From: Ga0077548 sp035440445
Lineage (GTDB): Bacteria > Pseudomonadota > Alphaproteobacteria > Rhizobiales > Xanthobacteraceae
Reading direction: 5' to 3'
Assembly (NCBI GenBank): GCA_035440445.1
Contig: DAORMJ010000010.1
Coordinates: 65,550-129,549 of the forward strand
Length of the DNA: 64,000 nucleotides
Shown: in pieces, positions 1 through 8,166 of the stretch
How positions within the stretch are numbered: position 1 is the first letter of the stretch
Layout: each line of letters starts with the position of its first letter
The notes under the pieces: model-generated
What the model was told of the DNA's origin: nothing
Seen by the model: the letters and a program-made list of their open reading frames with translations, nothing else
The model's database searches: none
Position numbers and translations under genes: made by a program

Positions 1-615
1 GTGGTGCAGATCGACGAAATCCATGAGCCGTGGATCCGCGCGACGATTCTGACGCCCGACGAATATCTCGGCTCCGTCATCAAGCTTTGTCAGGACCGGC
101 GCGGCAACCAGAAGAACCTGTCTTATGTCGGCGCGCGCGCCATGGTCGAATACGAACTGCCGCTCAACGAAGTGGTGTTCGATTTCTACGACCGGCTGAA
201 ATCGATCTCGAAGGGCTACGCTTCGTTCGACTACAAGATGGAAGACCGCCGCCCCGGCGATCTCGTGCGGCTTTCGATCCTCGTCAACAACGAGCCGGTC
301 GATGCGCTCGCCATGTTAGTTCATCGCACGCGCGCCGAAAGCCGCGGCCGCGCGATGTGCGAGAAGCTCAAAGAACTGATCCCGCCGCACATGTTCCAGG
401 TGCCGATCCAGGCTGCGATCGGCGGCAAGGTGATCGCGCGCGAAACCGTGCGCGCGCTCCGCAAGGACGTGACGGCGAAGTGCTACGGCGGCGACGCCAC
501 CCGCAAGCGCAAGCTCCTCGAGAAGCAGAAAGAGGGCAAAAAGAAAATGCGCCAATACGGGAAGGTGGATATTCCACAGGAAGCATTCATCGCGGCGCTC
601 AAAGTCGACGGATAA
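1..615 (+). CDS. lepA: Elongation factor 4 (LepA), C-terminal part
   Basis: The window opens inside this gene, so only the last 204 residues are seen. LepA/EF4 is a ribosome-associated translational GTPase of the cytoplasm that remodels stalled or mistranslocated ribosomes. The segment holds the EF-G-like domain V region (EPWIRATILTPDEYLG, GARAMVEYELPLNEVVFDF) and the LepA-specific C-terminal domain with GGKVIARETVRALRKDV and CYGGDATRKRKLLEKQKEG. These signatures separate it from EF-G, BipA and TetM. It ends normally and a strong terminator hairpin follows 3 bases downstream. The GTPase domain lies upstream of the window. Confidence 0.97.
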   Translation: MVQIDEIHEPWIRATILTPDEYLGSVIKLCQDRRGNQKNLSYVGARAMVEYELPLNEVVFDFYDRLKSISKGYASFDYKMEDRRPGDLVRLSILVNNEPVDALAMLVHRTRAESRGRAMCEKLKELIPPHMFQVPIQAAIGGKVIARETVRALRKDVTAKCYGGDATRKRKLLEKQKEGKKKMRQYGKVDIPQEAFIAALKVDG

Positions 616-646
616 AAAACGCCCCGCTTTCGCGGGGCGTTTTCGT
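614..646 (+). terminator. Rho-independent terminator of lepA
   Basis: A perfect 9-bp stem (619-627 with 632-640, ACGCCCCGC/GCGGGGCGT) with a TTTC loop is followed by TTTCGTTTT, directly after the lepA stop codon. Confidence 0.9.
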
Positions 647-656
647 TTTAACTCTA

Positions 657-805
657 GTCATGGCCGCGCTTGTCCCGGCCATCCCGATTATAAAGGCACT
701 GCGTCCATAAGCGAGATGCCAACCAGAACTCGGATTGATCCGAGTTCTGAACTTTAATTGACAAAGTCCGGCAAGCCCGGCTTGGGTAACAAGCGCGGGC
801 ATGAC
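657..805. repeat. 149-bp palindromic, MITE-like interspersed repeat
   Basis: The stretch between lepA and the PRC gene holds no gene. It is bounded by 15-bp terminal inverted repeats with one mismatch, GTCATGGCCGCGCTT (657-671) and AAGCGCGGGCATGAC (791-805). A perfect internal hairpin, CAGAACTCGG-ATTGAT-CCGAGTTCTG, lies at 724-749. There is no coding capacity. The ends resemble palindromic intergenic repeats common in Bradyrhizobium-type genomes; I could not confirm copy number. Confidence 0.65.
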
Positions 806-809
806 GAAC

Positions 810-837
810 AAAAAACCTCTCCCCGTTCGGGGAGAGG
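810..837 (-). terminator. Terminator of the PRC-barrel gene
   Basis: A hairpin CCTCTCCCC-GTTC-GGGGAGAGG (816-837), read on the minus strand, is followed by TTTTTTG, 11 bases past the stop of the PRC-barrel gene. The same short palindrome is also a frequent intergenic repeat in rhizobial genomes. Confidence 0.7.
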
Positions 838-848
838 GAGACTTGAGA

Positions 849-1244
849 CTACGCCCAGTAGGTCGGCACGCCGTAGTGGCCGTAGATTTTCTGGCCCTGC
901 ACAGTGTCCCAGGAATATTCCTTGCCCGGATCGAAGTGCGGCGCGGCCTTGAGTGCTTCGTCGGTGATGTTCACCTCGTAGCCGCCGAGTTCGGGGTTGT
1001 AGTCGAGCTTCGCCCAGGGGATCGGATAGTGATCATGGCCGAGACCGAGGAAGCCACCGAAACTCATCACGGCGTAAGCCGCCTGACCCGAATATTTGTC
1101 GATCATGACACGCTCGATTGAGCCGATCTTGGTGCCGTCCGAACGATAGACATTCGTGCCGACGACGCGATCGCTCTCGATCAGATCGTGGGTGAGCTTG
1201 GTCTGCGCGGTTCCACTCATCGCGCGCGGTGCTGCTGTCGCCAT
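849..1244 (-). CDS. PRC-barrel domain protein
   Basis: 131-residue cytoplasmic protein. The central part (SDRVVGTNVYRSDGTKIGSI, then ERVMIDKYSGQAAYAVMSFG) is a PRC-barrel of the rhizobial stand-alone type, followed by GLGHDHYPIPWAKLDYN, a segment conserved in this subfamily. PRC barrels occur in photosynthetic reaction centre H subunits and RimM, but the stand-alone small versions have no assigned function and are often linked to stress responses. The ATG at 1244 is preceded by AAGGAGG at good spacing. The gene is divergent from the small basic protein gene to its right. Confidence 0.85.
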   Translation of the reverse strand: MATAAPRAMSGTAQTKLTHDLIESDRVVGTNVYRSDGTKIGSIERVMIDKYSGQAAYAVMSFGGFLGLGHDHYPIPWAKLDYNPELGGYEVNITDEALKAAPHFDPGKEYSWDTVQGQKIYGHYGVPTYWA

Positions 1245-1394
1245 TTCATCCTCCTTGAAAAACGCGGGGTGCCCTCCGCTTGCAGGAAGAACGGCAAAGC
1301 GAAATCATGGTTCCGCAAATTCTGGAACAAAGGCCAAAACGCCGCGTTCGCGCCGGAAGCACGGCCGTCGTGGCGTGCAACGCGGGAGACGGAA

Positions 1395-1727
1395 ATTCCA
1401 AGAGGCGACAAGTCGTCCTACACGGACAAACAGAAGCGCAAGGCCGAACACATCGAGGAAGGCTACCAGGAGCGCGGCGTATCAAAAGACGAAGCCGAGC
1501 GCCGCGCCTGGGCGACGGTGAACAAGGAGAGCGGCGGCGGCAACAAATCCGGCTCGGGCCGAACGACTGCCGCCAAGAAGCGCAAGAAGAAGACTGTGAA
1601 GTCTTCCACCACAAAGACCTCGGTAAAACGCACCAAGGCGAAGAAGTCGCGCAAGGCCGCCAATGCGGCGAAGACGCGCGCGCGCGATAAGCAGAAAGGC
1701 GTGTCAGCACGGAAGCGGAAATACTGA
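1395..1727 (+). CDS. Small basic protein with Lys-rich tail (family often labelled plasmid stabilization protein)
   Basis: The core PRGDKSSYTDKQKRKAEHI followed by EEGYQERGVSKDEAERRAWATVNKE is a conserved alpha-proteobacterial small-protein family of unproven function. After about residue 60 the protein becomes a Lys/Ala/Arg/Thr-rich, histone H1-like tail ending KGVSARKRKY, which suggests nucleic acid binding. The start is unusual. Family members begin M-P-R-G-D-K, but here the aligned codon is ATT (1395-1397), with GGGAG six bases upstream. The open frame runs back to 1188 and includes a GTG near 1269, but that upstream region does not look like protein. No conventional ATG fits, so the true start is uncertain. 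Confidence 0.65.
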   Translation: MPRGDKSSYTDKQKRKAEHIEEGYQERGVSKDEAERRAWATVNKESGGGNKSGSGRTTAAKKRKKKTVKSSTTKTSVKRTKAKKSRKAANAAKTRARDKQKGVSARKRKY

Positions 1728-1810
1728 AGCGCGCGAGAAACGAAAAACTTGATCTCGCGACATGAACCGCAATGATGGCTTTCCGACATAACAACGAGGG
1801 AGGCCCGGTC

Positions 1811-1990
1811 ATGGCGTACAAGTTTGAAATCTACAAAGACAAGGCAGGCGAATTTCGCGTGCGCTTCAAGGCTCCGAACGGAGAAACCATGCTGTCCAGC
1901 GAAGGCTATAAGAGCAAGTCGAGCGCGCAGAACTGCATCGAGTCGGTGAAGAAGAACGCACCGGGTGCCGAGACCGCCGATAACAGCTGA
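1811..1990 (+). CDS. YegP-family (DUF1508) small protein
   Basis: 59-residue protein with one DUF1508/YegP repeat: YKFEIYKDKAGEFRVRFKAP, NGETMLSSEGYKSKSSAQNC and IESVKKNAPGA. Members are tiny cytoplasmic proteins, frequently stress-induced, with no known enzyme activity. E. coli YegP has two tandem copies; this one has a single copy, as is usual in rhizobia. The start at 1811 follows GAGGGAGG at 7-base spacing. The longer in-frame start at 1772 lacks this site and adds an unconserved N-terminus. It shares orientation with the preceding basic-protein gene but is separated by about 80 bases. Confidence 0.8.
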   Translation: MAYKFEIYKDKAGEFRVRFKAPNGETMLSSEGYKSKSSAQNCIESVKKNAPGAETADNS

Positions 1991-2019
1991 TCAGCTTATT
2001 CAGTGGCCGATAAAACAGA

Positions 2020-2052
2020 GCGGCCGGCAAAAATGCCGGCCGCTTTCGCTTT
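2020..2052 (+). terminator. Bidirectional terminator between the yegP-like gene and the L,D-transpeptidase
   Basis: A perfect 10-bp stem GCGGCCGGCA-AAAA-TGCCGGCCGC (2020-2043) is followed by TTTCGCTTT on the plus strand. On the minus strand it is followed by TCTGTTTTATC, so it can serve both convergent genes. Confidence 0.85.
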
Positions 2053-2072
2053 GCGTCTTTTTATCTGATGGT

Positions 2073-2573
2073 TCAGCGCCGGGTCAGCGACGTGCTCGAA
2101 ATGCGCTGGTCGTTGCGGACCACGATCACCTGCAGGCTTTGCGCGCCGCGCGCCTTCACCATCTCGAACAACTTCTTCGCATTTTCCGGATGCAGCCGCG
2201 TGCAGCCCATCGAAGCAGTACGGCCGAGCAGATGAGTCGCGGTCGTGCCGTGGATCGCATAGTGCCCGTCGTAGAAAATCGCCCAGGGCATCGGCGCGTT
2301 GTTGAAGAGGCGCGACACCGCATTCGGCACCATCGACTGCACCTTGAAGGTACCGGCGGGCGTGATCGCGACGCCGTCACGGCCAGTCGATACCGGCCAG
2401 ACATATTTTTCGATGCCATCGACGACGACGCGCATCTCCTGCTTCGGCACGGAAATGGTGACTACGATCGAAGGCGGCTCGGCCGGAACGGCGGCAGCCT
2501 GCGGCCGGTTCTGTGCCGCGGCGGAGACAACGAAAGCCGACAGCAAAGCCGCGGCGGCGAGCAAGCGCTTCAT
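2073..2573 (-). CDS. L,D-transpeptidase (YkuD domain), exported
   Basis: 166-residue protein with a Sec signal peptide (MKRLLAAAALLSAFVVSAAA, cleavage near residue 20). The YkuD domain ends in the catalytic region YDGHYAIHGT (H108) and SMGCTRLHPENAK (nucleophile C124, R126). These enzymes make 3-3 peptidoglycan cross-links or attach proteins to stem peptides in the periplasm. The usual SHGC reads SMGC here, a variant I believe is common in rhizobial family members, so activity is still expected. The protein is short, with no LysM or peptidoglycan-binding domain. The neighbouring mepA gene acts on the same polymer. Confidence 0.88.
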   Translation of the reverse strand: MKRLLAAAALLSAFVVSAAAQNRPQAAAVPAEPPSIVVTISVPKQEMRVVVDGIEKYVWPVSTGRDGVAITPAGTFKVQSMVPNAVSRLFNNAPMPWAIFYDGHYAIHGTTATHLLGRTASMGCTRLHPENAKKLFEMVKARGAQSLQVIVVRNDQRISSTSLTRR

Positions 2574-2745
2574 GGAAGAAAGCCCCGTTCAGGATTCAGC
2601 CCGAAGGCATTTATTCCGGCCGCGCCGGGGTTTCGCAAGTGCAGAAGGGCCACAGAAACGCAAATCTCGCGGGATCGTTACGCAACTATGCCCGATTTGA
2701 TGCCCATTTTGGCGCGTCGCCCGGCTTTGCGTTAGGATTCGACCC

Positions 2746-3618
2746 ATGATGCGCCGCCTCACCCTGCTTGCTGCAGCCCTCGCCGCTGCCGCACCTGCCT
2801 TCGCCCAATCGCCCGCGCCGAACGCTCCCGCGAAGGAGCTCTTCGGACGCAAAGCAGACGCCGCGCCTTTGAAGGCGCGCGCGATTGGCTTTTACTCGAA
2901 AGGGTGTCTCGCCGGCGGTATCGCGCTTCCGGTCAACGGCCAGACTTGGCAGGTCATGCGCCTGTCACGCAACCGCAACTGGGGCCATCCTGACCTCATC
3001 GCCTTCCTCGAACGCTTCGCCACCAAGGTACCGAAAGTCGCCGGCTGGAATGGCATTCTGGTCGGCGATCTCGCGCAGCCGCGTGGCGGGCCGATGCTCA
3101 CAGGCCACGCCTCGCATCAGCTTGGGTTAGACGCCGACATCTGGCTCACCCCGATGCCGAACCGCACGCTCGAAAAGCAGGAGCGCGAAACCTTCCCGCC
3201 GCAATTAATGGTGCGCGCGGACCGCCGCGACATCGACCCGAAGACGTTCACGCCGGGCCATGTGCAGGTGATCCGCTCTGCGGCGGAAGACCCGGAAGTC
3301 GAGCGCATTTTTGTCAATGCCGCGATCAAGAAAGCGCTTTGCCGCGCCGCGCCCGGTGCGGGATGGCAGCGCAAGGTGCGCGCCTATTGGGGCCACGACT
3401 ATCACATGCATGTCCGCATCCGCTGCCCGAAGGACAGCCCGGACTGCCAAGCGCAGCAGCCGGTCGGCGCGGAAGATGGATGCGGGAAAGAACTGGACTG
3501 GTGGTTTCGCGACGCGATCTTGAATCCGCCGCCGCCGAAGGAGAAGCCGAAACCGAAGCCCCCGCTCACGATGGCGGAATTACCGCCATCGTGCCGGGAT
3601 GTCTTGCTGGCGAAGTAA
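2746..3618 (+). CDS. mepA: Penicillin-insensitive murein endopeptidase MepA
   Basis: 290-residue periplasmic LAS-type metallopeptidase that cuts D-Ala-meso-DAP cross-links in peptidoglycan. It has a signal peptide ending AAAPAFA-Q, the KGCLAGG segment, the zinc-site motif TGHASHQLGLDADIWL and the second metal motif HDYHMHVRIRCP, followed by paired cysteines (CPKDSPDC) typical of MepA. Length matches the family. A Pro/Lys-rich stretch (PPPPKEKPKPKPP) lies near the C-terminus. The stop codon abuts the convergent stop of the Yip1-family gene with no intergenic space. Confidence 0.95.
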   Translation: MMRRLTLLAAALAAAAPAFAQSPAPNAPAKELFGRKADAAPLKARAIGFYSKGCLAGGIALPVNGQTWQVMRLSRNRNWGHPDLIAFLERFATKVPKVAGWNGILVGDLAQPRGGPMLTGHASHQLGLDADIWLTPMPNRTLEKQERETFPPQLMVRADRRDIDPKTFTPGHVQVIRSAAEDPEVERIFVNAAIKKALCRAAPGAGWQRKVRAYWGHDYHMHVRIRCPKDSPDCQAQQPVGAEDGCGKELDWWFRDAILNPPPPKEKPKPKPPLTMAELPPSCRDVLLAK

Positions 3619-4188
3619 TCAGCGTACCAGCAGCGCCGCGAAGGGCAGCAGGAGCAGGCCGCCGATAACGGCGGTCAAGACCAGCGAAACCACGATCGCG
3701 CAGATCAGCGCAACGATGAAATAGCCGGTCACCTTCTCCTGCGGCGTGCGCATCAGGATCGGCAGGCCCACATACATCGTGTAGAGGCTGTAGATGCCGC
3801 CAGCGAGCGCGATGAGGCCGCCGAGAATCGGAATGAAGGACAGAATGCCCGCAACCCACGACGCGGTGTAGGAATAGGCCGTAAGCTTCAATGCGCTCGG
3901 CATGTGCTTGTCGCTGTTGAAGGTCGGCGCCAGCGCATTGATGATGAAGGCGACGATGTAAACGACGACGAAGGCCATGATATAACCGACAAGCCCGGTC
4001 GCGATGCCGTAAACGATCGGGAAGCCGATGATGACCGTGCCGATGATGGTAGCGATGAGCGGAAGCGCCGCGAGGATCGCGACATAAGTAAAGACTTCCT
4101 TGGTGTCTCCGGCTTCGCCGTCGATCACCAGCCACTCTTCTTTCGGATTGAGCAAAATATTCTTTACGCGATTGACTAGTCCGGCCAT
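3619..4188 (-). CDS. Yip1-family integral membrane protein
   Basis: 189-residue protein with about five hydrophobic segments after a cytoplasmic N-terminus carrying NPKEEWLVIDGE. That pattern (ILLNPKEEW) is typical of bacterial Yip1/DUF1282-like proteins of the inner membrane. Function is unknown in bacteria. The start at 4188 is chosen because AGGAGG lies six bases upstream; the longer frame to 4293 adds unconserved sequence. Confidence 0.82.
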   Translation of the reverse strand: MAGLVNRVKNILLNPKEEWLVIDGEAGDTKEVFTYVAILAALPLIATIIGTVIIGFPIVYGIATGLVGYIMAFVVVYIVAFIINALAPTFNSDKHMPSALKLTAYSYTASWVAGILSFIPILGGLIALAGGIYSLYTMYVGLPILMRTPQEKVTGYFIVALICAIVVSLVLTAVIGGLLLLPFAALLVR

Positions 4189-4360
4189 CTGAAACCTCCT
4201 GCCCCGATTGCCTCGACCCCCGAGGCGATTCGACGTCGCGGGGATACTCCCGCCGGGAACTCCTAAAGTCACGCGGAACGCCGCACAGATCAACGGATTT
4301 TCGTGATTTTCACGGCGGTTTTCGCTGCGTGAGGCTCACGAATCCGGCAAGTTTCCGCGG

Positions 4361-5161
4361 ATGCGCATCTTCCCGCCCCGACGGATCGTCTGCCTCACGG
4401 AGGAAACCGTAGAAACGCTCTATCTCATGGGCGAAGATGCCCGGATTGTAGGCGTTTCCGGCTATGCCGTGCGGCCTGCGCAGGTGCGTCGGGAAAAACC
4501 GCGCGTCGCCGCCTTCATCTCGGCCGATCTCGGCAAAATTCTCGCGCTCGAGCCCGATCTCGTCCTGACCTTCTCGGATCTACAGGCAGGTATCGTCGCC
4601 GATCTCGTAAAGGCGGGCGTTGCGGTCCATGCCTTCAACCAGCGCGACATCGCAGGCATTTTCGCAATGATCGGCACACTCGGCGCTTTGATCGGCGAAC
4701 CGGAAAAGGCCGCTGCGTTGTGCACGCGATTGCAGCAGAACCTCGATGCGGTAGCTGCCCGCGCTCAAACGCTGCCACAGCGGCCGCGCATCTATTTTGA
4801 AGAATGGGACGAGCCGATGATCTCAGGCATCGGCTGGGTCTCGGAGTTAATCGAGATCGCTGGCGGTACGGACGTATTCTCCGCGCTTGCGAGCCGGAAG
4901 TCGGCGTCCGAGCGGATCGTCACGGCTGAAGCGGTGATCGAGACACAGCCCGACATCATCATCGGTTCATGGTGCGGAAAGAAATTCCGCGCAGAGCACG
5001 TCGCGGGCCGTCCGGGTTTCGAAAAAATTCCGGCCGTCGCGAACGGGTTTCTTCGTGAGATCAAATCCACCATCATTCTGCAACCGGGGCCGGCAGCGCT
5101 TACAGACGGCCTCGCGGCGCTGGAAGCCATCATCCGCGAATGGGCCGCAACGCGGAATTGA
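4361..5161 (+). CDS. BtuF/FecB-like periplasmic-binding-fold protein without signal peptide
   Basis: 266 residues with the class III binding-protein fold used by vitamin B12 and siderophore ABC systems. The N-terminal half has RIVCLTEETVETLYLMGE, then LALEPDLVLTFSDLQ and GVAVHAFNQRDIAGI; the C-terminal half has QPDIIIGSWCGKKF and RPGFEKIPAV. There is no signal peptide and no ABC permease or ATPase gene nearby, which is unusual for a transport component. It may be a cytoplasmic corrinoid-binding protein or work with a distant transporter. Spacing to the next gene is 74 bases. Confidence 0.75.
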   Translation: MRIFPPRRIVCLTEETVETLYLMGEDARIVGVSGYAVRPAQVRREKPRVAAFISADLGKILALEPDLVLTFSDLQAGIVADLVKAGVAVHAFNQRDIAGIFAMIGTLGALIGEPEKAAALCTRLQQNLDAVAARAQTLPQRPRIYFEEWDEPMISGIGWVSELIEIAGGTDVFSALASRKSASERIVTAEAVIETQPDIIIGSWCGKKFRAEHVAGRPGFEKIPAVANGFLREIKSTIILQPGPAALTDGLAALEAIIREWAATRN

Positions 5162-5235
5162 ACCGCGACAGCCATCTTTGCGATTTGGCCGCGCATTTGT
5201 TTTAGTGCGCGGGAGCAACAGGACAGAGCGCTGAC

Positions 5236-8148
5236 GTGGCGACCAATAAGAGTTTTTTGAGCGATCTTCTGCAGTCGATTTCGGAGCGCGGCCGCGAGCT
5301 GATCGGGCTTGCGCGTGGGCGCACGAAGCCGAACGGCGCGATCCGCACCGAAAACCTGATCGAGCTTTGCGAGCATCTTCTCTCCGGCCGCGGCGAAGCT
5401 TCCGGCGTCGCCCTCGCGGGCGAGATCATCGAGGCCTATCGCGCGCTGAAGACTGGAGAGCGGGTCGCGTTCTTCGAGGCGCTCGCGCATCGCTTCGGCC
5501 CCGATCCCGAGCGGCTCATGCGCGCGGCCAAGAACTACGTCTCCGAAACCAGCGAAGACGCCGAAGCCGAACTGCACGACGCGAGCGAACCGCGGCGGCA
5601 GGAAATCGTGCGGCGCATCAACCTCGCCTCGAACGGCACCGAAGCGCTGGTCGCGATGCGCGCCGACCTCTTGAATGCGCTGACGCGCAGAAACGATCTC
5701 GCGCCGGTGGACCGCGATTTCGTGCATTTGTTTTCGTCGTGGTTCAATCGCGGCTTTCTCGTGCTGCGGCGGATCGACTGGTCGTCGCCCGCGATCGTGC
5801 TCGAAAAGATCATCCGCTACGAGGCGGTGCATGAAATCCGCGACTGGAACGACCTGCGCGCGCGGATCGATCCGGTGGATCGGCGCTGCTACGCCTTCTT
5901 TCATCCGGCGCTGACCGACGAGCCGCTTATTTTCGTCGAGGTCGCGCTGACAAAGGGAATTCCCGGCGCGATCGCGCCCATTCTCGCGCCGGGACGAGTG
6001 CCGCTCGATCCGCGCGAAGCGACGACCGCCGTATTTTATTCGATCTCGAATACGCAGAAGGGTCTCGCAGGCGTTTCCTTCGGCAGTTTTCTTATCAAGC
6101 AGGTGGCCGAGGAAATCTCGCGCGAGTTTCCAAAGCTCGACACCTTCGTGACGCTCTCGCCGGTGCCCGGCTTCGCGCGCTGGCTCGAACGCGAGCGCAA
6201 GACCCACGCTTCCGGCGCTATCCACGACGCCGACGAGCCAAGCCTTGCGATGCTCGATCAGAGCGGCTGGCATACCGACGAAGAAAAGCGCAAGCAAACC
6301 GAGGGCACGGTCGCAGCGCTGGCCGCACATTACTTCCTTTCGGAAAAGGACCGCCGCGGCCGCCCGCTCGACCCCGTTGCGCGCTTTCACCTTGGCAATG
6401 GCGCGGCGCTCGCGCATATCCACGCCAATGCCGACCTCTCGCCGCGCGGGCTCTCGCAGTCGCATGGCGTGATGGTCAACTACCGCTACGATCTTTCCGA
6501 GATCGAGCAGAACCACGAAGCTTATGCCGAGAACGGCGAGATCGTGGCGAGCAAGGAAGTCCGCAAACTTCTGCGCCAGCCCCAAACCACACGCAAAGCA
6601 ATCCCGAGACTGACTGCAATGACCGGCACCAATCACCTCTTCTCCGCGCTCGAAGCGGCCATTCCCTCCCGCGACAAGACGCTGATCGAGCTGACCGATG
6701 GCAAACACATTTCCTACGGCGAGCTGTTCGATCTTGCTGCGAAACTCTCGGCGCATCTGATCGCTTGTGGCGTCGAGCCCGGCGACCGGGTCGCGGTGCA
6801 GGTCGAAAAGTCCTGGGAGAATATCGCGCTCTATCTCGGCGTCATTCGTGCGGGCGGTGTCTATCTGCCGCTCAACACCGCCTATCCACTTGCCGAACTC
6901 GAATATTTCCTCGGTGACGCGGAGCCGCGCGTCGTGGTGTGCAAACCTGAAACACTGGGCGGCGTGCGCGCGCTTGCCGACAAGCTCAAGATCGCGACGG
7001 TCGAAACGCTCGGCGTCAATGGCGACGGCTCGCTGCTTTCAAACAGCGCAAAAGCAACGCCCGCGGCACCGGTTGCGCGCGCGGCGAACGATCTCGCTGC
7101 CATTCTTTATACGTCCGGAACCACCGGCCGCTCGAAAGGCGCGATGCTGAGCCACGAAAACCTTTTGTCGAATGCGAAGACACTGAAAGACTATTGGCGC
7201 TTCACCGACAAGGACGTGCTCCTGCACGCGCTGCCGATCTATCACACGCACGGGCTTTTCGTTGCCACCAACGTCATCCTGCTCGCCGGCGCATCCATGA
7301 TCTATTTCGGCAAGTTCGATGCAGAGGAGATGCTCCGGCTGATGCCGAAGGCAACATCGATGATGGGCGTGCCCACGTTCTACGTCCGCCTTGCCGATCA
7401 TCAGAAGGTGACGAAAGACGCAACCAGGCACATGCGCCTCTTCATCTCGGGCTCAGCACCCCTGCTTGCGGAAACGCACCGGCTGTTCTCGGAAAAGACC
7501 GGTCACGCCATTCTCGAGCGCTATGGCATGACGGAGACGAACATGAATACGTCGAACCCTTATGATGGCGACCGCATTCCCGGCACTGTCGGGTTTCCGC
7601 TGCCGGGCGTCGAACTTCGCATCGCCGATCCGGAGAGCGGCAAGGTGCTCTCACAAGGCGAGATCGGCGTCATCGAGGTCAAAGGCCCCAACGTGTTTCA
7701 GGGCTACTGGCGGATGCCCGAGAAAACGGCGGCCGAATTCCGCGCCGACGGCTTTTTCATCACCGGCGACCTCGGCAAGGTGGACGAGCGCGGCTACGTC
7801 CATATCGTCGGACGCGGCAAGGACCTTGTGATCTCGGGCGGCTTCAACGTCTATCCGAAGGAAGTCGAAGGCGAGATCGACGCCATTCCCGGCGTCATGG
7901 AATCCGCCGTCATCGGCGTCGCGCATCCCGATCTCGGCGAAGGCGTCACCGCGGTCGTGGTGAGAGCCAAAGGTTCTACGCTTTCCGAAGCGGAGGTGCT
8001 GGCGGCGCTTGAAGGCAGGCTCGCGAAGTTCAAGCAGCCGAAGCGCGTGTTTTTCGCCGACGACCTTCCGCGCAACGCTATGGGCAAGGTGCAGAAGAAC
8101 GTGCTGCGCGATACCTACGCCAAGACCTACGCGAAAGTCGTCGCCTGA
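5236..8148 (+). CDS. matA/matB: Malonyl-CoA decarboxylase / malonyl-CoA synthetase fusion (MatA-MatB)
   Basis: One 970-residue ORF joins two enzymes normally encoded by neighbouring genes. Residues 1 to about 461 are malonyl-CoA decarboxylase, with NGAALAHIHANADLSPRGLS and SQSHGVMVNYRYDL near the end of that half. Residues 462-970 are a malonyl-CoA synthetase of the AMP-forming ligase family: the ATP loop TSGTTGRSKGAML starts at 626, YGMTETNMNTSNPY follows, then GDLGKVDERGYVHIVGRGKD and the catalytic lysine K951 in NAMGKVQK. Malonate would be activated to malonyl-CoA and then decarboxylated to acetyl-CoA. Each half is full length. An internal ATG at 6619 marks the ligase start but has no good ribosome site. 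The start is GTG. The convergent TRAP transporter probably imports malonate. Confidence 0.93.
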   Translation: MATNKSFLSDLLQSISERGRELIGLARGRTKPNGAIRTENLIELCEHLLSGRGEASGVALAGEIIEAYRALKTGERVAFFEALAHRFGPDPERLMRAAKNYVSETSEDAEAELHDASEPRRQEIVRRINLASNGTEALVAMRADLLNALTRRNDLAPVDRDFVHLFSSWFNRGFLVLRRIDWSSPAIVLEKIIRYEAVHEIRDWNDLRARIDPVDRRCYAFFHPALTDEPLIFVEVALTKGIPGAIAPILAPGRVPLDPREATTAVFYSISNTQKGLAGVSFGSFLIKQVAEEISREFPKLDTFVTLSPVPGFARWLERERKTHASGAIHDADEPSLAMLDQSGWHTDEEKRKQTEGTVAALAAHYFLSEKDRRGRPLDPVARFHLGNGAALAHIHANADLSPRGLSQSHGVMVNYRYDLSEIEQNHEAYAENGEIVASKEVRKLLRQPQTTRKAIPRLTAMTGTNHLFSALEAAIPSRDKTLIELTDGKHISYGELFDLAAKLSAHLIACGVEPGDRVAVQVEKSWENIALYLGVIRAGGVYLPLNTAYPLAELEYFLGDAEPRVVVCKPETLGGVRALADKLKIATVETLGVNGDGSLLSNSAKATPAAPVARAANDLAAILYTSGTTGRSKGAMLSHENLLSNAKTLKDYWRFTDKDVLLHALPIYHTHGLFVATNVILLAGASMIYFGKFDAEEMLRLMPKATSMMGVPTFYVRLADHQKVTKDATRHMRLFISGSAPLLAETHRLFSEKTGHAILERYGMTETNMNTSNPYDGDRIPGTVGFPLPGVELRIADPESGKVLSQGEIGVIEVKGPNVFQGYWRMPEKTAAEFRADGFFITGDLGKVDERGYVHIVGRGKDLVISGGFNVYPKEVEGEIDAIPGVMESAVIGVAHPDLGEGVTAVVVRAKGSTLSEAEVLAALEGRLAKFKQPKRVFFADDLPRNAMGKVQKNVLRDTYAKTYAKVVA

Positions 8149-8166
8149 CGCGAAGCCGGCGCGTAA

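Noticed and set aside
4792..6756. 654-codon open frame on the minus strand
   Set aside because: It lies antisense to the binding protein and the malonyl-CoA decarboxylase half. Its Arg/His/Asp-rich composition is typical of a shadow frame in GC-rich DNA, with no recognisable domain.
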